This document shows positions 29,438-39,703 of a stretch of 64,000 bases of DNA, one piece after another (position 1 is the stretch's first letter; every line of letters begins with the position of its first letter). Origin of the DNA: Providencia alcalifaciens (lineage in GTDB: Bacteria; Pseudomonadota; Gammaproteobacteria; Enterobacterales; Enterobacteriaceae); contig NZ_CP084296.1 in NCBI RefSeq assembly GCF_020271745.1, forward strand, positions 2,604,001 to 2,668,000. Direction: 5' to 3'. The translations under genes and the position numbers were made by a program. The notes beneath the pieces are model-generated. The model saw only the letters and a program-made list of their open reading frames with translations, made no database searches and was not told the DNA's origin.

Positions 29438-29775
29438 GTAATGCTTCAGCTTTAGGCCGTACTGGTATCCAGGACTGGCTGTTAATCCGTGGTTCGGCGA
29501 TCGTTATCGTCCTCTACGTACTCTACATTGTTGGCTTCGTAGCGATTAATGATATTACCTATGAAGTATGGCGTGGCTTCTTTGCCTCCTCTGTGACCAA
29601 AGTATTCACCATCCTCACCTTGTTCTCGATTCTTGTGCATGCCTGGATTGGTATGTGGCAAGTGCTGACTGACTATGTTAAGCCACTGGCGATCCGCTTG
29701 GTGTTACAACTGGCAATTGTTGTCGGTTTGTTGGCTTACTTAATTTACGGAACAATTGTTGTGTGGGGTGCATAA
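29431..29775 (+). CDS. sdhD: Succinate dehydrogenase hydrophobic anchor subunit
   Basis: The 114-residue second membrane anchor of complex II, with three helices. [20 protein letters not shown] and [22 protein letters not shown] match SdhD; His and Tyr-Val/Asp residues in the latter segment belong to the heme and quinone sites. It starts inside the end of sdhC and ends two bases before sdhA, so the genes are translationally linked. Confidence 0.96.
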   Translation: MVSNASALGRTGIQDWLLIRGSAIVIVLYVLYIVGFVAINDITYEVWRGFFASSVTKVFTILTLFSILVHAWIGMWQVLTDYVKPLAIRLVLQLAIVVGLLAYLIYGTIVVWGA

Positions 29776-29776
29776 A

Positions 29777-31543
29777 ATGAATCTGCCAATCAGAGAGTTT
29801 GACGCTATCGTTATCGGTGCGGGCGGTGCAGGTATGCGCGCAGCACTACAAATTTCTCAACAAGGCCTATCTTGTGCTTTGTTATCTAAAGTATTTCCAA
29901 CGCGTTCTCATACTGTGTCAGCGCAAGGTGGTATCACTGTTGCACTTGGTAACACACACCCTGACAACTGGGAATGGCATATGTACGATACTGTTAAAGG
30001 TTCCGATTATATCGGTGACCAAGACGCTATCGAATACATGTGTAAAACAGGACCGGAAGCTATCCTTGAATTAGAACATATGGGATTGCCTTTCTCTCGC
30101 CTTGATGATGGTCGTATTTATCAGCGTCCATTCGGTGGTCAGTCTAAGAATTTCGGTGGCGAGCAAGCAGCACGTACAGCTGCGGCAGCTGACCGTACTG
30201 GTCACGCGCTGTTACATACTCTGTATCAACAAAACTTAAAAAATCACACGACAATTTTCTCCGAATGGTATGCACTGGATTTAGTGAAAAACCAGGATGG
30301 CGATATTGTAGGTTGTACTGCAATCTGCATGGAAACGGGCGAGCTGGTTTACTTCAAAGCGAAAGCAACCATCTTAGCCACGGGCGGTGCGGGGCGTATT
30401 TACCAATCTACCACTAACGCACACATCAATACGGGTGACGGTGTTGGTATGGCAGTGCGTGCAGGCGTTCCATTACAAGATATGGAAATGTGGCAATTCC
30501 ACCCAACGGGTATCGCTGGCGCGGGTGTTCTGGTTACAGAAGGCTGCCGTGGTGAAGGTGGCTACTTGCTGAATAAAGATGGCGAGCGCTTCATGGAGCG
30601 TTATGCACCAAACGCGAAAGACCTTGCAGGTCGCGACGTTGTTGCACGCTCAATCATGATTGAAATCCGTGAAGGTCGTGGTTGTGATGGTCCATGGGGT
30701 CCACACGCAAAACTGAAACTGGACCACTTAGGAAAAGATGTTCTGGAATCTCGCTTACCAGGTATCCTTGAATTATCTCGTACCTTTGCCCACGTTGATC
30801 CAGTTAAAGAGCCAATCCCAGTTATCCCAACGTGTCACTATATGATGGGTGGTATTCCAACTAAAGTGACGGGTCAAGCGATTCGCTATAACGAAAAAGG
30901 CGAAGACGAAGTGATTCCGGGTCTGTTTGCTGTGGGTGAGATTGCTTGTGTATCTGTACACGGTGCTAACCGCTTAGGCGGTAACTCCCTGCTTGATCTC
31001 GTAGTATTTGGTCGTTCTGCTGGTTTACACTTGAATGAATCCATCATGGAACAAGGCCCAATGCGCGATGCGTCTGAATCAGACATCGATGCAGCAATGG
31101 CTCGTTTCAATCGTTGGGAAAATGCGCGTACGGGTGAGGATCCAACTGATATCCGTAAAGCACTGCAATCTTGTATGCAGAACAACTTCTCCGTATTCCG
31201 TGAAGGGGATGCAATGGCGAAGGGCTTAGAAGAGCTGAAAGAAATCCGTGAACGTTTGAAAAATGCGCGTCTGGATGACACTTCAACTGAGTTCAATACC
31301 CAACGTATCGAATGTTTAGAGCTGGATAACCTGATGGAAACTGCTTATGCAACTGCACAAGCTGCAAACTTCCGTACAGAGAGCCGTGGTGCTCACAGCC
31401 GCTTTGACTTCCCAGATCGTGATGATGCAAATTGGTTATGTCACTCATTATATCTACCGCAATCTGAAACGATGACTCGTCGTGAAGTGAACATGCAACC
31501 TAAGTTGCGTGAAGCCTTCCCACCGAAGATTCGTACCTATTAA
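29777..31543 (+). CDS. sdhA: Succinate dehydrogenase flavoprotein subunit
   Basis: Oxidises succinate to fumarate; FAD is bound covalently through the His in [13 protein letters not shown]. The 588 residues match the E. coli length. It has the dinucleotide fold [15 protein letters not shown] at the N-terminus and the active-site segments [13 protein letters not shown] and [19 protein letters not shown]. The start at 29777 ([10 protein letters not shown]) is chosen over a frame beginning inside sdhD. Confidence 0.98.
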   Translation: MNLPIREFDAIVIGAGGAGMRAALQISQQGLSCALLSKVFPTRSHTVSAQGGITVALGNTHPDNWEWHMYDTVKGSDYIGDQDAIEYMCKTGPEAILELEHMGLPFSRLDDGRIYQRPFGGQSKNFGGEQAARTAAAADRTGHALLHTLYQQNLKNHTTIFSEWYALDLVKNQDGDIVGCTAICMETGELVYFKAKATILATGGAGRIYQSTTNAHINTGDGVGMAVRAGVPLQDMEMWQFHPTGIAGAGVLVTEGCRGEGGYLLNKDGERFMERYAPNAKDLAGRDVVARSIMIEIREGRGCDGPWGPHAKLKLDHLGKDVLESRLPGILELSRTFAHVDPVKEPIPVIPTCHYMMGGIPTKVTGQAIRYNEKGEDEVIPGLFAVGEIACVSVHGANRLGGNSLLDLVVFGRSAGLHLNESIMEQGPMRDASESDIDAAMARFNRWENARTGEDPTDIRKALQSCMQNNFSVFREGDAMAKGLEELKEIRERLKNARLDDTSTEFNTQRIECLELDNLMETAYATAQAANFRTESRGAHSRFDFPDRDDANWLCHSLYLPQSETMTRREVNMQPKLREAFPPKIRTY

Positions 31544-31578
31544 TGCGTGGTGTTAATCCAGTTGCGGAGAAATAAACT

Positions 31579-32295
31579 ATGAAACTAGAATTTTCGATTT
31601 ATCGCTACAATCCTGATGTAGACAATGCGCCACGCATGCAAGATTACACCCTTGAAGTGAAAGAAGGGCGTGACATGATGCTGCTGGATGCGTTAATTCA
31701 GTTAAAAGAACAAGATCCAACACTCTCATTCCGTCGTTCTTGCCGTGAAGGCGTGTGTGGTTCTGATGGTTTGAACATGAACGGTAAAAACGGACTGGCT
31801 TGTATTACGCCATTGTCTGCTTTAATCCGGAGTGGCAAGAAAATTGTGATCCGTCCATTACCCGGTCTGCCAGTTATTCGTGACCTGATCATCGATATGA
31901 CGCAATTTTATACTCAATACGAAAAAATTCGTCCGTATCTTCTTAATGATAATAAGAATCCGCCGGCGCGTGAAAATTTACAGCTACCAGAACAACGTGA
32001 AAAACTTGATGGTCTTTACGAGTGTATTCTGTGTGCATGCTGTTCAACTTCATGTCCATCTTTCTGGTGGAATCCGGACAAATTTATCGGTCCTGCAGGT
32101 TTGCTAGCTGCGTATAGATTCTTAATTGATAGTCGTGATACTGAAACAGATTCACGATTAGATGATCTGAACGACGCTTTTAGTGTTTTCCGCTGTCATA
32201 GCATCATGAATTGTGTCAATGTATGCCCTAAAGGACTAAATCCAACGAAAGCTATCGGTCACATTAAGTCTATGTTGTTGAAACATAGCGCCTAA
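31579..32295 (+). CDS. sdhB: Succinate dehydrogenase iron-sulfur subunit
   Basis: Carries electrons from FAD to quinone through three clusters. The 238 residues show 2Fe-2S ligands in SCREGVCGSDG and NGLAC, 4Fe-4S ligands in CILCACCSTSCP, and 3Fe-4S/4Fe-4S ligands in CHSIMNCVNVCPKGLNP. It is the last gene of sdhCDAB; a 379-bp structured gap precedes sucA. Confidence 0.98.
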   Translation: MKLEFSIYRYNPDVDNAPRMQDYTLEVKEGRDMMLLDALIQLKEQDPTLSFRRSCREGVCGSDGLNMNGKNGLACITPLSALIRSGKKIVIRPLPGLPVIRDLIIDMTQFYTQYEKIRPYLLNDNKNPPARENLQLPEQREKLDGLYECILCACCSTSCPSFWWNPDKFIGPAGLLAAYRFLIDSRDTETDSRLDDLNDAFSVFRCHSIMNCVNVCPKGLNPTKAIGHIKSMLLKHSA

Positions 32296-32674
32296 ATCGA
32301 TACAGCCTGCGGCGCTTAGGTGCCGTAGGCTCAATTTGGATAGCACAAAATACGTACTTAAACTAAAAAATAAGAGTAAAGTAAGTATAAAGTCTTAAAT
32401 TGAATCACTGAAACGTAAAGTAAAAAGTCAAAAAGTGAAAGTAAAAAGCCAACTGCAAAACAAGATGAAGACACTTGCGAAAGCAAGGAACCTTTAAAAA
32501 CCGTAGACAGTTTTTAAAGGTTCCTTAAAAGGGAAACCCTTAATTGATAAGAGGGACTCCCAAAGTGAGAACATGCAAAAAGCACGTCCAAGAGAACCTT
32601 TATCGAGGTCGCTTAAATGCGGCGATTAGTTAACCACGGCGAAAACTAAAGCTTATAAAGCTTAAGGGATCACA
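32296..32674 (+). promoter_or_regulatory. Structured sdhB-sucA intergenic region
   Basis: Three hairpins are visible: agcctgcggc / gccgtaggct at 32304-32331, a perfect 17-bp stem with an 8-nt loop at 32485-32526 (arms aaggaacctttaaaaac), and aaggg-aaa-ccctt near 32529-32541. Between the first two is a purine-rich stretch (about 32370-32450) built of aagtaaa-like units. No hairpin is followed by a T-run, so read-through from sdh to suc is expected. In E. coli sucA also has its own promoter in this gap. Confidence 0.7.
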
Positions 32675-35482
32675 ATGCAGAACGGCGTAATGAAGGACTG
32701 GCTGGATTCAAGCTTTCTGGCAGGCGCGAACCAGTCTTATATAGAACAGCTCTATGAAGATTATCTGACTGACCCTAATTCCGTAGATGTCGAATGGAGA
32801 GAAATCTTTCAACAACTACCTGGAGCGGGTAATAACGGTGAGCAATTACATTCGCAAGCACGAGACTACTTTCGGCGCTTAGCAAAAGATTCTACCCGTT
32901 ACCATACCTCTGTTAGCGATCCAACGATCGACGCAAAACAAGTTAAAGTTTTGCAACTTATCAATGCCTTCCGCTTTCGCGGACATCAAAATGCAAATCT
33001 CGACCCGTTAGGACTTTGGAAGCGCGAAGCCGTTCCAGATCTGGACCCTACATTCCATAACCTAACCAAAGAAGATTTCGACGAGACTTTCAACGTGGGT
33101 TCATTTGCAATTGGCAAAGAAACCATGAAACTCAGTGAGCTATATGACCACCTGAAACGAATCTATTGCGGTTCCATTGGTGCGGAATATATGCACATCA
33201 CTAACACAGAAGAAAAACGTTGGATCCAACAACGTTTAGAGTCTGTGAATGTTGCGCAGCAATTTTCTAAAGAAGAAAAACGTCGCTTCTTAGCTGAATT
33301 AACAGCAGCGGAAGGTCTTGAACGTTATCTTGGTGCAAAATTCCCAGGTGCAAAACGTTTCTCTTTAGAAGGTGGGGATGCACTGATCCCAATGCTGAAG
33401 GATCTTATCCATCATGCAGGCAAACAAGACACTCGTGAAGTGGTGCTTGGTATGGCGCACCGTGGTCGCCTAAACGTCCTGATCAACATTCTGGGTAAAA
33501 AACCAGCTGAATTATTTGATGAATTTGCTGGTAAGCATAAAGACCATTCAAGCGCAGGTGACGTTAAATATCACCAAGGTTTCTCTTCTGATTTCGAAAC
33601 TGCGGGTTCCCGTGTTCACTTAGCACTGGCATTTAACCCATCACACTTAGAAATCGTGAGCCCAGTGGTTATCGGTTCGGTACGTGCTCGCCGTGACCGT
33701 CTGGACGAAGGTCGTAGCAACATGGTTCTGCCAATCACCATTCACGGTGACTCAGCAGTAACCGGTCAAGGTGTTGTACAAGAAACCTTGAACATGTCTC
33801 AGGCTCGTGGTTATGAAGTTGGCGGTACCATGCGTATCGTTATCAACAACCAAGTTGGTTTCACAACTTCCAACCCGAAAGACACACGTTCAACAGAATA
33901 CTGTACTGATATCGTGAAAATGGTGCAGGCACCTATTTTCCACGTTAACGCTGATGACCCTGAAGCAGTCGCATTCGTGACTCGCTTAGCCTTAGATTTC
34001 CGTAACACCTTTAAGCGCGATGTGATGATCGACTTAGTGTGTTATCGCCGTCATGGTCATAACGAAGCTGATGAGCCAAGTGCAACTCAGCCAATCATGT
34101 ACCAAAAAATTAAACAGCATCCAACTCCACGTAAAATCTACGCAGATCGTTTAATCGAAGCTGGTGTGGTTTCTGCGAATGAAGTCACTGAAATGGTTAA
34201 CCTGTATCGTGACGCGTTAGACCGTGGTGATTGTGTTGTTGAAGAATATCGTGAAATGGGTCTGCATTCTTACACATGGGAACCGTACTTAAACCATGAA
34301 TGGAATGAGCAATATAAATCTGGCTACGATATTAAACGTTTAACAGAGTTAGCGACTAAGCTGAGCACGATCCCTGAAGGTATCGTTGCACAATCTCGTG
34401 TTGAGAAAATTTATGCTGACCGCGCTGAAATGGCGAAAGGCCAAAAATTACTCGACTGGGGTGCCGCAGAAACTCTGGCCTACGGTACGTTAGTTGATGA
34501 AGGTATTCCAATTCGCTTATCTGGTGAAGATGCGGGTCGTGGTACGTTCTTCCATCGTCATGCAGTCGTTCACAACCAAACTAATGGTTCTGTGTACGTA
34601 CCTCTGCAAAATATTCATAGCGGTCAAGGCGTATTTAACGTTTGGGACTCTGTTCTGACTGAAAACGCAGTATTGGCATTTGAATATGGCTATGCAACAA
34701 CTGAGCCGCGCGCGCTGACTATCTGGGAAGCTCAGTTCGGTGACTTTGCTAACTGTGCGCAAGTTGTTATCGACCAATTTATTAGCTCTGGTGAGCAAAA
34801 ATGGGGTCGTATGTGTGGTCTGGTCATGTTACTGCCTCATGGTTATGAAGGCCAGGGCCCAGAACACTCATCTGCTCGTTTAGAGCGTTACCTGCAACTG
34901 TGTGCGGATCAAAACATGCAAGTGTGTGTGCCATCAACACCAGCTCAGGTTTACCACATGTTACGCCGTCAAGCACTGCGCGATATGCGTCGTCCTCTGA
35001 TTGTTATGTCACCTAAGTCACTGTTACGTCATCCATTAGCGGTTTCAAGCATGGATGAGCTGGCGAATGGTTCATTCCAACCAGTTATCGGTGAAATTGA
35101 CGAAATTAATCCGAAAGATGTGAAACGCGTCGTTATGTGTTCCGGTAAAGTTTATTACGATTTATTAGAACAACGTCGTAAGAAAGAGCAAAAAGATGTG
35201 GCTATCGTACGTATTGAACAGCTGTATCCGTTCCCACGCGAAGATATCCAAAAAGTACTCGCTCAATACACTCATGTGAAAGATTTCGTTTGGTGCCAAG
35301 AAGAGCCTCTGAACCAAGGTGCTTGGTATTGCAGCCAGCATAATTTCCATGAAGCTATCCCAGCAGGCGCAACTTTACGCTATGCGGGTCGAGCAGCTTC
35401 TTCTTCTCCAGCAGTTGGTTATACCTCCGTTCACCAGGAACAACAAGCAGCCCTGGTTAATGACGCTTTGAACATTGCATAA
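32675..35482 (+). CDS. sucA: 2-oxoglutarate dehydrogenase E1 component
   Basis: ThDP-dependent decarboxylase of the 2-oxoglutarate dehydrogenase complex. The 935 residues match E. coli SucA (933) from the first residues (MQNGVMKDWLDSSFLAGANQ). The segments GMAHRGRLNVL, GDSAVTGQGVVQETLNMS, RRHGHNEADEPSATQP and AQFGDFANCAQVVIDQF are the cofactor and active-site regions. AAGGGAT precedes the ATG. It is 14 bp upstream of sucB. Confidence 0.98.
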   Translation: MQNGVMKDWLDSSFLAGANQSYIEQLYEDYLTDPNSVDVEWREIFQQLPGAGNNGEQLHSQARDYFRRLAKDSTRYHTSVSDPTIDAKQVKVLQLINAFRFRGHQNANLDPLGLWKREAVPDLDPTFHNLTKEDFDETFNVGSFAIGKETMKLSELYDHLKRIYCGSIGAEYMHITNTEEKRWIQQRLESVNVAQQFSKEEKRRFLAELTAAEGLERYLGAKFPGAKRFSLEGGDALIPMLKDLIHHAGKQDTREVVLGMAHRGRLNVLINILGKKPAELFDEFAGKHKDHSSAGDVKYHQGFSSDFETAGSRVHLALAFNPSHLEIVSPVVIGSVRARRDRLDEGRSNMVLPITIHGDSAVTGQGVVQETLNMSQARGYEVGGTMRIVINNQVGFTTSNPKDTRSTEYCTDIVKMVQAPIFHVNADDPEAVAFVTRLALDFRNTFKRDVMIDLVCYRRHGHNEADEPSATQPIMYQKIKQHPTPRKIYADRLIEAGVVSANEVTEMVNLYRDALDRGDCVVEEYREMGLHSYTWEPYLNHEWNEQYKSGYDIKRLTELATKLSTIPEGIVAQSRVEKIYADRAEMAKGQKLLDWGAAETLAYGTLVDEGIPIRLSGEDAGRGTFFHRHAVVHNQTNGSVYVPLQNIHSGQGVFNVWDSVLTENAVLAFEYGYATTEPRALTIWEAQFGDFANCAQVVIDQFISSGEQKWGRMCGLVMLLPHGYEGQGPEHSSARLERYLQLCADQNMQVCVPSTPAQVYHMLRRQALRDMRRPLIVMSPKSLLRHPLAVSSMDELANGSFQPVIGEIDEINPKDVKRVVMCSGKVYYDLLEQRRKKEQKDVAIVRIEQLYPFPREDIQKVLAQYTHVKDFVWCQEEPLNQGAWYCSQHNFHEAIPAGATLRYAGRAASSSPAVGYTSVHQEQQAALVNDALNIA

Positions 35483-35496
35483 TTAAAGGATAGAAA

Positions 35497-36705
35497 ATGA
35501 GTAGCGTAGAAATTCTTGTTCCCGATCTTCCTGAATCCGTGGCAGACGCAGCGGTTGCCACATGGCATAAAAAACCAGGTGACAGTGTTCAGCGTGACGA
35601 AGTTCTGGTTGAGATCGAAACAGACAAAGTTGTTCTTGAAGTTCCTGCAAGCGAAGCAGGTGTTCTAGAAGCCATTATTGAAGAAGAAGGCGCAACTGTT
35701 TTATCTAAACAGTTACTGGGTCGCATTCGTTTAGGCGATAGCACAGGTATCCCAGCTGAAGTTAAAGAAGCAGAGCCTGCACCAGCAGCACGCCAAACTG
35801 CAAGTTTAGAAGAAGAAAGCAACGATGCGCTGAGCCCAGCAATTCGTCGTCTGGTCGCTGAGCACAACCTGAACCCTGCTGATATCAAAGGGACTGGTGT
35901 TGGTGGTCGTCTGACTCGTGAAGATGTTGAAAAACATTTAGCAGCTAAACCAGCTGCGGCACCTGTGGCTCAAGCACCAGCTGCAGCTCAAGCACCATTA
36001 GCTCACCGTAGTGAAAAACGTGTTCCGATGACTCGCCTGCGTAAACGTATTGCAGAGCGTCTGTTGGAAGCGAAAAATAGCACGGCGATGTTAACAACCT
36101 TCAACGAAATCAACATGCAGCCTATCAAAGACCTGCGTGCACAGTACGGTGAAGCATTCGAAAAACGTCACGGTGTACGTTTAGGCTTTATGTCTTTCTA
36201 CATTAAGGCGGCGGTTGAAGCACTGAAACGCTATCCAGAAGTGAACGCTTCTATTGATGGCTCTGACGTGGTTTACCATAACTATTTTGACATCAGTATT
36301 GCGGTATCAACACCGCGTGGTCTGGTAACGCCAGTTCTGCGTGATGTGGATGCAATGAGCATGGCTGATATCGAGAAAAATATTAAAGAGCTGGCTGTCA
36401 AAGGTCGCGACGGTAAATTAACTGTTGAAGATTTAAGTGGCGGTAACTTCACTATCACTAACGGTGGTGTGTTCGGTTCTCTGATGTCTACTCCAATCAT
36501 TAACCCACCACAAAGCGCAATCTTAGGGATGCATGCCATCAAAGACCGCCCAATGGCAGTTAATGGTAAGGTAGAAATTCTTCCAATGATGTATTTAGCG
36601 CTGTCTTATGACCACCGTTTAATCGATGGTCGTGAATCAGTTGGCTTCTTAGTGGCTATCAAAGATATGTTGGAAGATCCAACTCGTTTACTGCTAGACG
36701 TATAG
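35497..36705 (+). CDS. sucB: Dihydrolipoyl succinyltransferase (E2)
   Basis: Core of the 2-oxoglutarate dehydrogenase complex. One lipoyl domain (about 1-78, lipoyl Lys in [11 protein letters not shown]), a peripheral-subunit-binding domain (about 110-147, [14 protein letters not shown]), an Ala/Pro-rich linker, and a catalytic domain ending with [13 protein letters not shown], whose His and Asp catalyse transfer. The product is 402 residues. ATG follows AAAGGA. Confidence 0.98.
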   Translation: MSSVEILVPDLPESVADAAVATWHKKPGDSVQRDEVLVEIETDKVVLEVPASEAGVLEAIIEEEGATVLSKQLLGRIRLGDSTGIPAEVKEAEPAPAARQTASLEEESNDALSPAIRRLVAEHNLNPADIKGTGVGGRLTREDVEKHLAAKPAAAPVAQAPAAAQAPLAHRSEKRVPMTRLRKRIAERLLEAKNSTAMLTTFNEINMQPIKDLRAQYGEAFEKRHGVRLGFMSFYIKAAVEALKRYPEVNASIDGSDVVYHNYFDISIAVSTPRGLVTPVLRDVDAMSMADIEKNIKELAVKGRDGKLTVEDLSGGNFTITNGGVFGSLMSTPIINPPQSAILGMHAIKDRPMAVNGKVEILPMMYLALSYDHRLIDGRESVGFLVAIKDMLEDPTRLLLDV

Positions 36706-36752
36706 AAACATAACAGGGCAGGGAACAACCTGTCCGGTCTGAGGTAACCGAT

Positions 36753-36772
36753 GCAGCCAGTTCGCTGGCTGC
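36753..36772 (+). other. UUCG-capped hairpin between sucB and sucC
   Basis: gcagccag-ttcg-ctggctgc: an 8-bp stem with a very stable UUCG tetraloop in the message. No T-run follows, so it is more likely an RNA stability or processing element than a terminator. This role is inference. Confidence 0.7.
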
Positions 36773-36836
36773 TAAATCTGTAACAATTGCAAGGGGCGAT
36801 AAACGCTCCTCCAGACTCAATTATGGATAGAACATC

Positions 36837-38003
36837 ATGAATTTACACGAGTATCAGGCAAAACAGCTTTTTACACGCTATGGTTTACCAGCACCAACTG
36901 GTTATGCCTGTTCATCAGTAGAAGAAGCAGTAGCTGCGGCGAAAAAAATCGGTAATGGTCCATGGGTTATCAAATGCCAAGTTCACGCAGGTGGACGTGG
37001 TAAAGCTGGTGGCGTAAAAGTTACAAAAGATATCAATGATATCCGTGAATTTGCTGAAAAATGGTTAGGTAAGAATCTGGTTACTTATCAAACTGATGCA
37101 AATGGTCAGCCAGTTAACCAAATTTTGGTTGAAAGCGCGACTGATATCGCTAAAGAACTGTATTTAGGTGCAGTCGTTGACCGTGGTACACGTCGTGTTG
37201 TATTCATGGCTTCAACTGAAGGCGGCGTCGAAATTGAAAAAGTTGCTGAAGAAACACCAGAGCTGATCCACAAAGCGGTTATCGATCCACTGACTGGCCC
37301 AATGCCATATCAAGGTCGTGAACTGGCATTCAAATTAGGCTTAACGGGTAAACAAGTTAGCCAATTCGCTAAAATCTTTATGGGCTTAGCGACCATGTTC
37401 TTAGAGCGCGATTTAGCGTTGATCGAAGTTAACCCATTGGTTATCAATACTGAAGGTGATTTAGTTTGTTTAGACGGTAAATTAGGCGTGGATAGTAACG
37501 CTCTGTATCGTCAAGCTGAAATGCGTGAAATGCACGACCCATCTCAAGAAGATGCGCGTGAAGCTCAAGCAGCTAAATGGGAACTTAACTACGTTGCTCT
37601 GGATGGTAATATCGGCTGTATGGTTAACGGTGCGGGCCTTGCAATGGGTACCATGGATATCGTTAAACTGCACGGCGGTGCGCCAGCTAACTTCCTTGAC
37701 GTTGGTGGCGGTGCAACCAAAGAGCGCGTAACTGAAGCGTTTAAAATCATTCTTTCGGATAAGAGCGTTAAAGCTGTATTCGTAAATATTTTTGGTGGTA
37801 TCGTTCGCTGTGACCTGATTGCAGACGGCATCATTGGTGCAGTAGAAGAAGTTGGCGTGAATGTACCAGTAGTTGTACGTTTAGAAGGTAACAATGCAGA
37901 GTTAGGTGCGAAAAAACTGGCAGACAGCGGCTTAAATATTATCGCTGCAAACAGCCTGACAGATGCAGCTAAGAAAGCAGTAGCAGCGGCGGAGGCTAAA
38001 TAA
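36837..38003 (+). CDS. sucC: Succinyl-CoA synthetase beta subunit
   Basis: Makes ATP or GTP from succinyl-CoA together with SucD. The 388 residues equal the E. coli length. It has an ATP-grasp N-terminal region ([41 protein letters not shown]) and a C-terminal flavodoxin-like domain ([30 protein letters not shown]). It overlaps sucD by one base. Confidence 0.98.
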   Translation: MNLHEYQAKQLFTRYGLPAPTGYACSSVEEAVAAAKKIGNGPWVIKCQVHAGGRGKAGGVKVTKDINDIREFAEKWLGKNLVTYQTDANGQPVNQILVESATDIAKELYLGAVVDRGTRRVVFMASTEGGVEIEKVAEETPELIHKAVIDPLTGPMPYQGRELAFKLGLTGKQVSQFAKIFMGLATMFLERDLALIEVNPLVINTEGDLVCLDGKLGVDSNALYRQAEMREMHDPSQEDAREAQAAKWELNYVALDGNIGCMVNGAGLAMGTMDIVKLHGGAPANFLDVGGGATKERVTEAFKIILSDKSVKAVFVNIFGGIVRCDLIADGIIGAVEEVGVNVPVVVRLEGNNAELGAKKLADSGLNIIAANSLTDAAKKAVAAAEAK

Positions 38004-38875
38004 TGTCTATTTTAATCGATAAAAACACCAAAGTAATTTGCCAAGGATTCACTGGCGGTCAAGGTACTTTCCACTCCGAACAAGCTATTGCTTACGGTAC
38101 AAAAATGGTTGGCGGTGTTACGCCAGGTAAAGGTGGTACAACTCACCTAGGTTTACCGGTATTTAATACTGTACGTGAAGCGGTAGAAGCAACGGGTGCA
38201 ACTGCCTCTGTTATCTACGTGCCAGCACCATTTTGTAAGGATTCTATCCTTGAAGCGATTGATGCAGGTATCAAACTGATCATCACTATCACTGAAGGTA
38301 TCCCTACATTGGATATGCTGACTGTTAAAGTGAAATTAGACGAAGCTGGCGTTCGTATGATTGGTCCTAACTGCCCAGGTGTTATCACTCCGGGCGAGTG
38401 CAAAATCGGTATCCAACCTGGCCACATTCATATGCCAGGTAAAGTTGGTATCGTTTCACGTTCAGGTACACTGACTTATGAAGCGGTAAAACAAACAACG
38501 GATGCAGGTTTAGGTCAATCAACTTGCGTTGGTATCGGTGGTGACCCAATTCCTGGTTCAAACTTTATCGATATCCTGAAATTATTCCAAGAAGACCCAC
38601 AAACTGAAGCGATCGTAATGATCGGCGAAATCGGTGGTAACGCGGAAGAAGAAGCGGCGGCATACATCAAAGAGCACGTCACTAAGCCTGTTGTTGGCTA
38701 TATCGCGGGTGTGACTGCACCTAAAGGTAAGCGTATGGGACATGCTGGTGCAATTATCGCAGGCGGTAAAGGTACTGCTGACGAGAAATTTGCAGCTTTA
38801 GAAGCGGCTGGTGTGAAAACTGTACGTAGCTTGGCTGATATCGGCGATGCAGTGAAGTCTATGCTAAACAAATAA
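38003..38875 (+). CDS. sucD: Succinyl-CoA synthetase alpha subunit
   Basis: Binds CoA and carries the phosphorylated His during the succinyl-CoA synthetase reaction; the His is in [16 protein letters not shown]. The 290 residues have the CoA-binding N-terminal region ([28 protein letters not shown]) and SRSGTLTYE. It is the last gene of the sdh-suc array and is followed by a strong terminator. Confidence 0.98.
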   Translation: MSILIDKNTKVICQGFTGGQGTFHSEQAIAYGTKMVGGVTPGKGGTTHLGLPVFNTVREAVEATGATASVIYVPAPFCKDSILEAIDAGIKLIITITEGIPTLDMLTVKVKLDEAGVRMIGPNCPGVITPGECKIGIQPGHIHMPGKVGIVSRSGTLTYEAVKQTTDAGLGQSTCVGIGGDPIPGSNFIDILKLFQEDPQTEAIVMIGEIGGNAEEEAAAYIKEHVTKPVVGYIAGVTAPKGKRMGHAGAIIAGGKGTADEKFAALEAAGVKTVRSLADIGDAVKSMLNK

Positions 38876-38884
38876 GCGCAATAT

Positions 38885-38948
38885 GAGCTTATAGCTCGTA
38901 TAACGTAAGAGACGAAGCCCGTGCTTTCTAAGAAGCGCGGGTTTTTTT
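38885..38948 (+). terminator. Terminator of the sdh-suc operon, possible 3'-UTR small RNA
   Basis: Main stem cccgtgctt / aagcgcggg (38918-38941) with seven T residues after it; a smaller hairpin, gagct-tat-agctc, precedes it at 38885-38897. In E. coli a small RNA (SdhX) is cut from the same place, the 3' end of the suc message. The structure here allows this, but the sequence alone does not prove it. Confidence 0.85.
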
Positions 38949-39703
38949 ATGGCTAATGACTGTGCTTATTTCATGTAATTCCTACTAAAAGCATAAAATT
39001 TAGGATTTTTAGTGATTAATACTAAAATAAATCAGCATAAATAGTAAGTTTTGGGTAAGTTTATTATTGAATATGAAATAGCACAAAATGGGAAATAGTC
39101 TAATTTGATATTAGATCAATTTTTTTATTTTTAGATTATTTTGATTAACTGAATATAGGGCTTTTTCTACGATAATTATCTTTATTAATAAATAAAGTAA
39201 TAATTTAGAAATAGACTGCTATTATAAATAAATAATCTTTTTTAGATTGAGAAAAACAAAAGTTATCATTTTGTTTTAATCTTATTAAAAAAGTAAAAAA
39301 ACCCATATCAATTAAAATAACAGATAGTTAACAACTGGCTAACTATTATTTGAACCGGGACGAAATCAATTAACAAGTAAGGAAAAATTGACGTAAATCA
39401 ATTTATTACTACTAGCTTTATTTGCCCAAATTGCTTAAATTGGTCCTCGATCAAATACTCATTTTTCTATTAAAGGGTATAATTATTGATATAACTTCAG
39501 AATTCAAATCTGAATCACGTAAAAGAAGTTTATTGTATGTGAAGATAGGCGTACTATTATTATGGTAGGTTTTTTCTTTTACTTTTGTTAATTATTTGTT
39601 GTTTTGAGGCATTTTTTGCTGGTAGTTAAGAGGCTTTCCTGTTTAACACTGGAAGCTGGGTTGCCGCAAGTCGGTGTCTTCCTGCTAGGAGCAAGGAGTC
39701 AAG
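38949..39703 (+). promoter_or_regulatory. Long AT-rich control region of cydA
   Basis: 755 bp with no gene. An FNR-like site ttgacgtaaatcaa (TTGAY-N4-ATCAA) lies at 39388-39401, an ArcA-type motif tgttaattat at 39586-39595, and a TATAAT hexamer at 39478-39483. The inverted repeat agttaac / gctaact lies near 39327-39345. E. coli cydA has several promoters under ArcA and FNR in an equally long leader. The last 60 bp before cydA contain aaggag. Confidence 0.6.

Noticed and set aside
32485-32526. Intrinsic terminator between sdhB and sucA
   Set aside because: There is no T-run after the stem on the coding strand, and the sdh-suc genes are normally cotranscribed.
39105-39119. FNR-like ttgat...atcaa
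   Set aside because: The spacing is five instead of four bases; the site at 39388 fits better.
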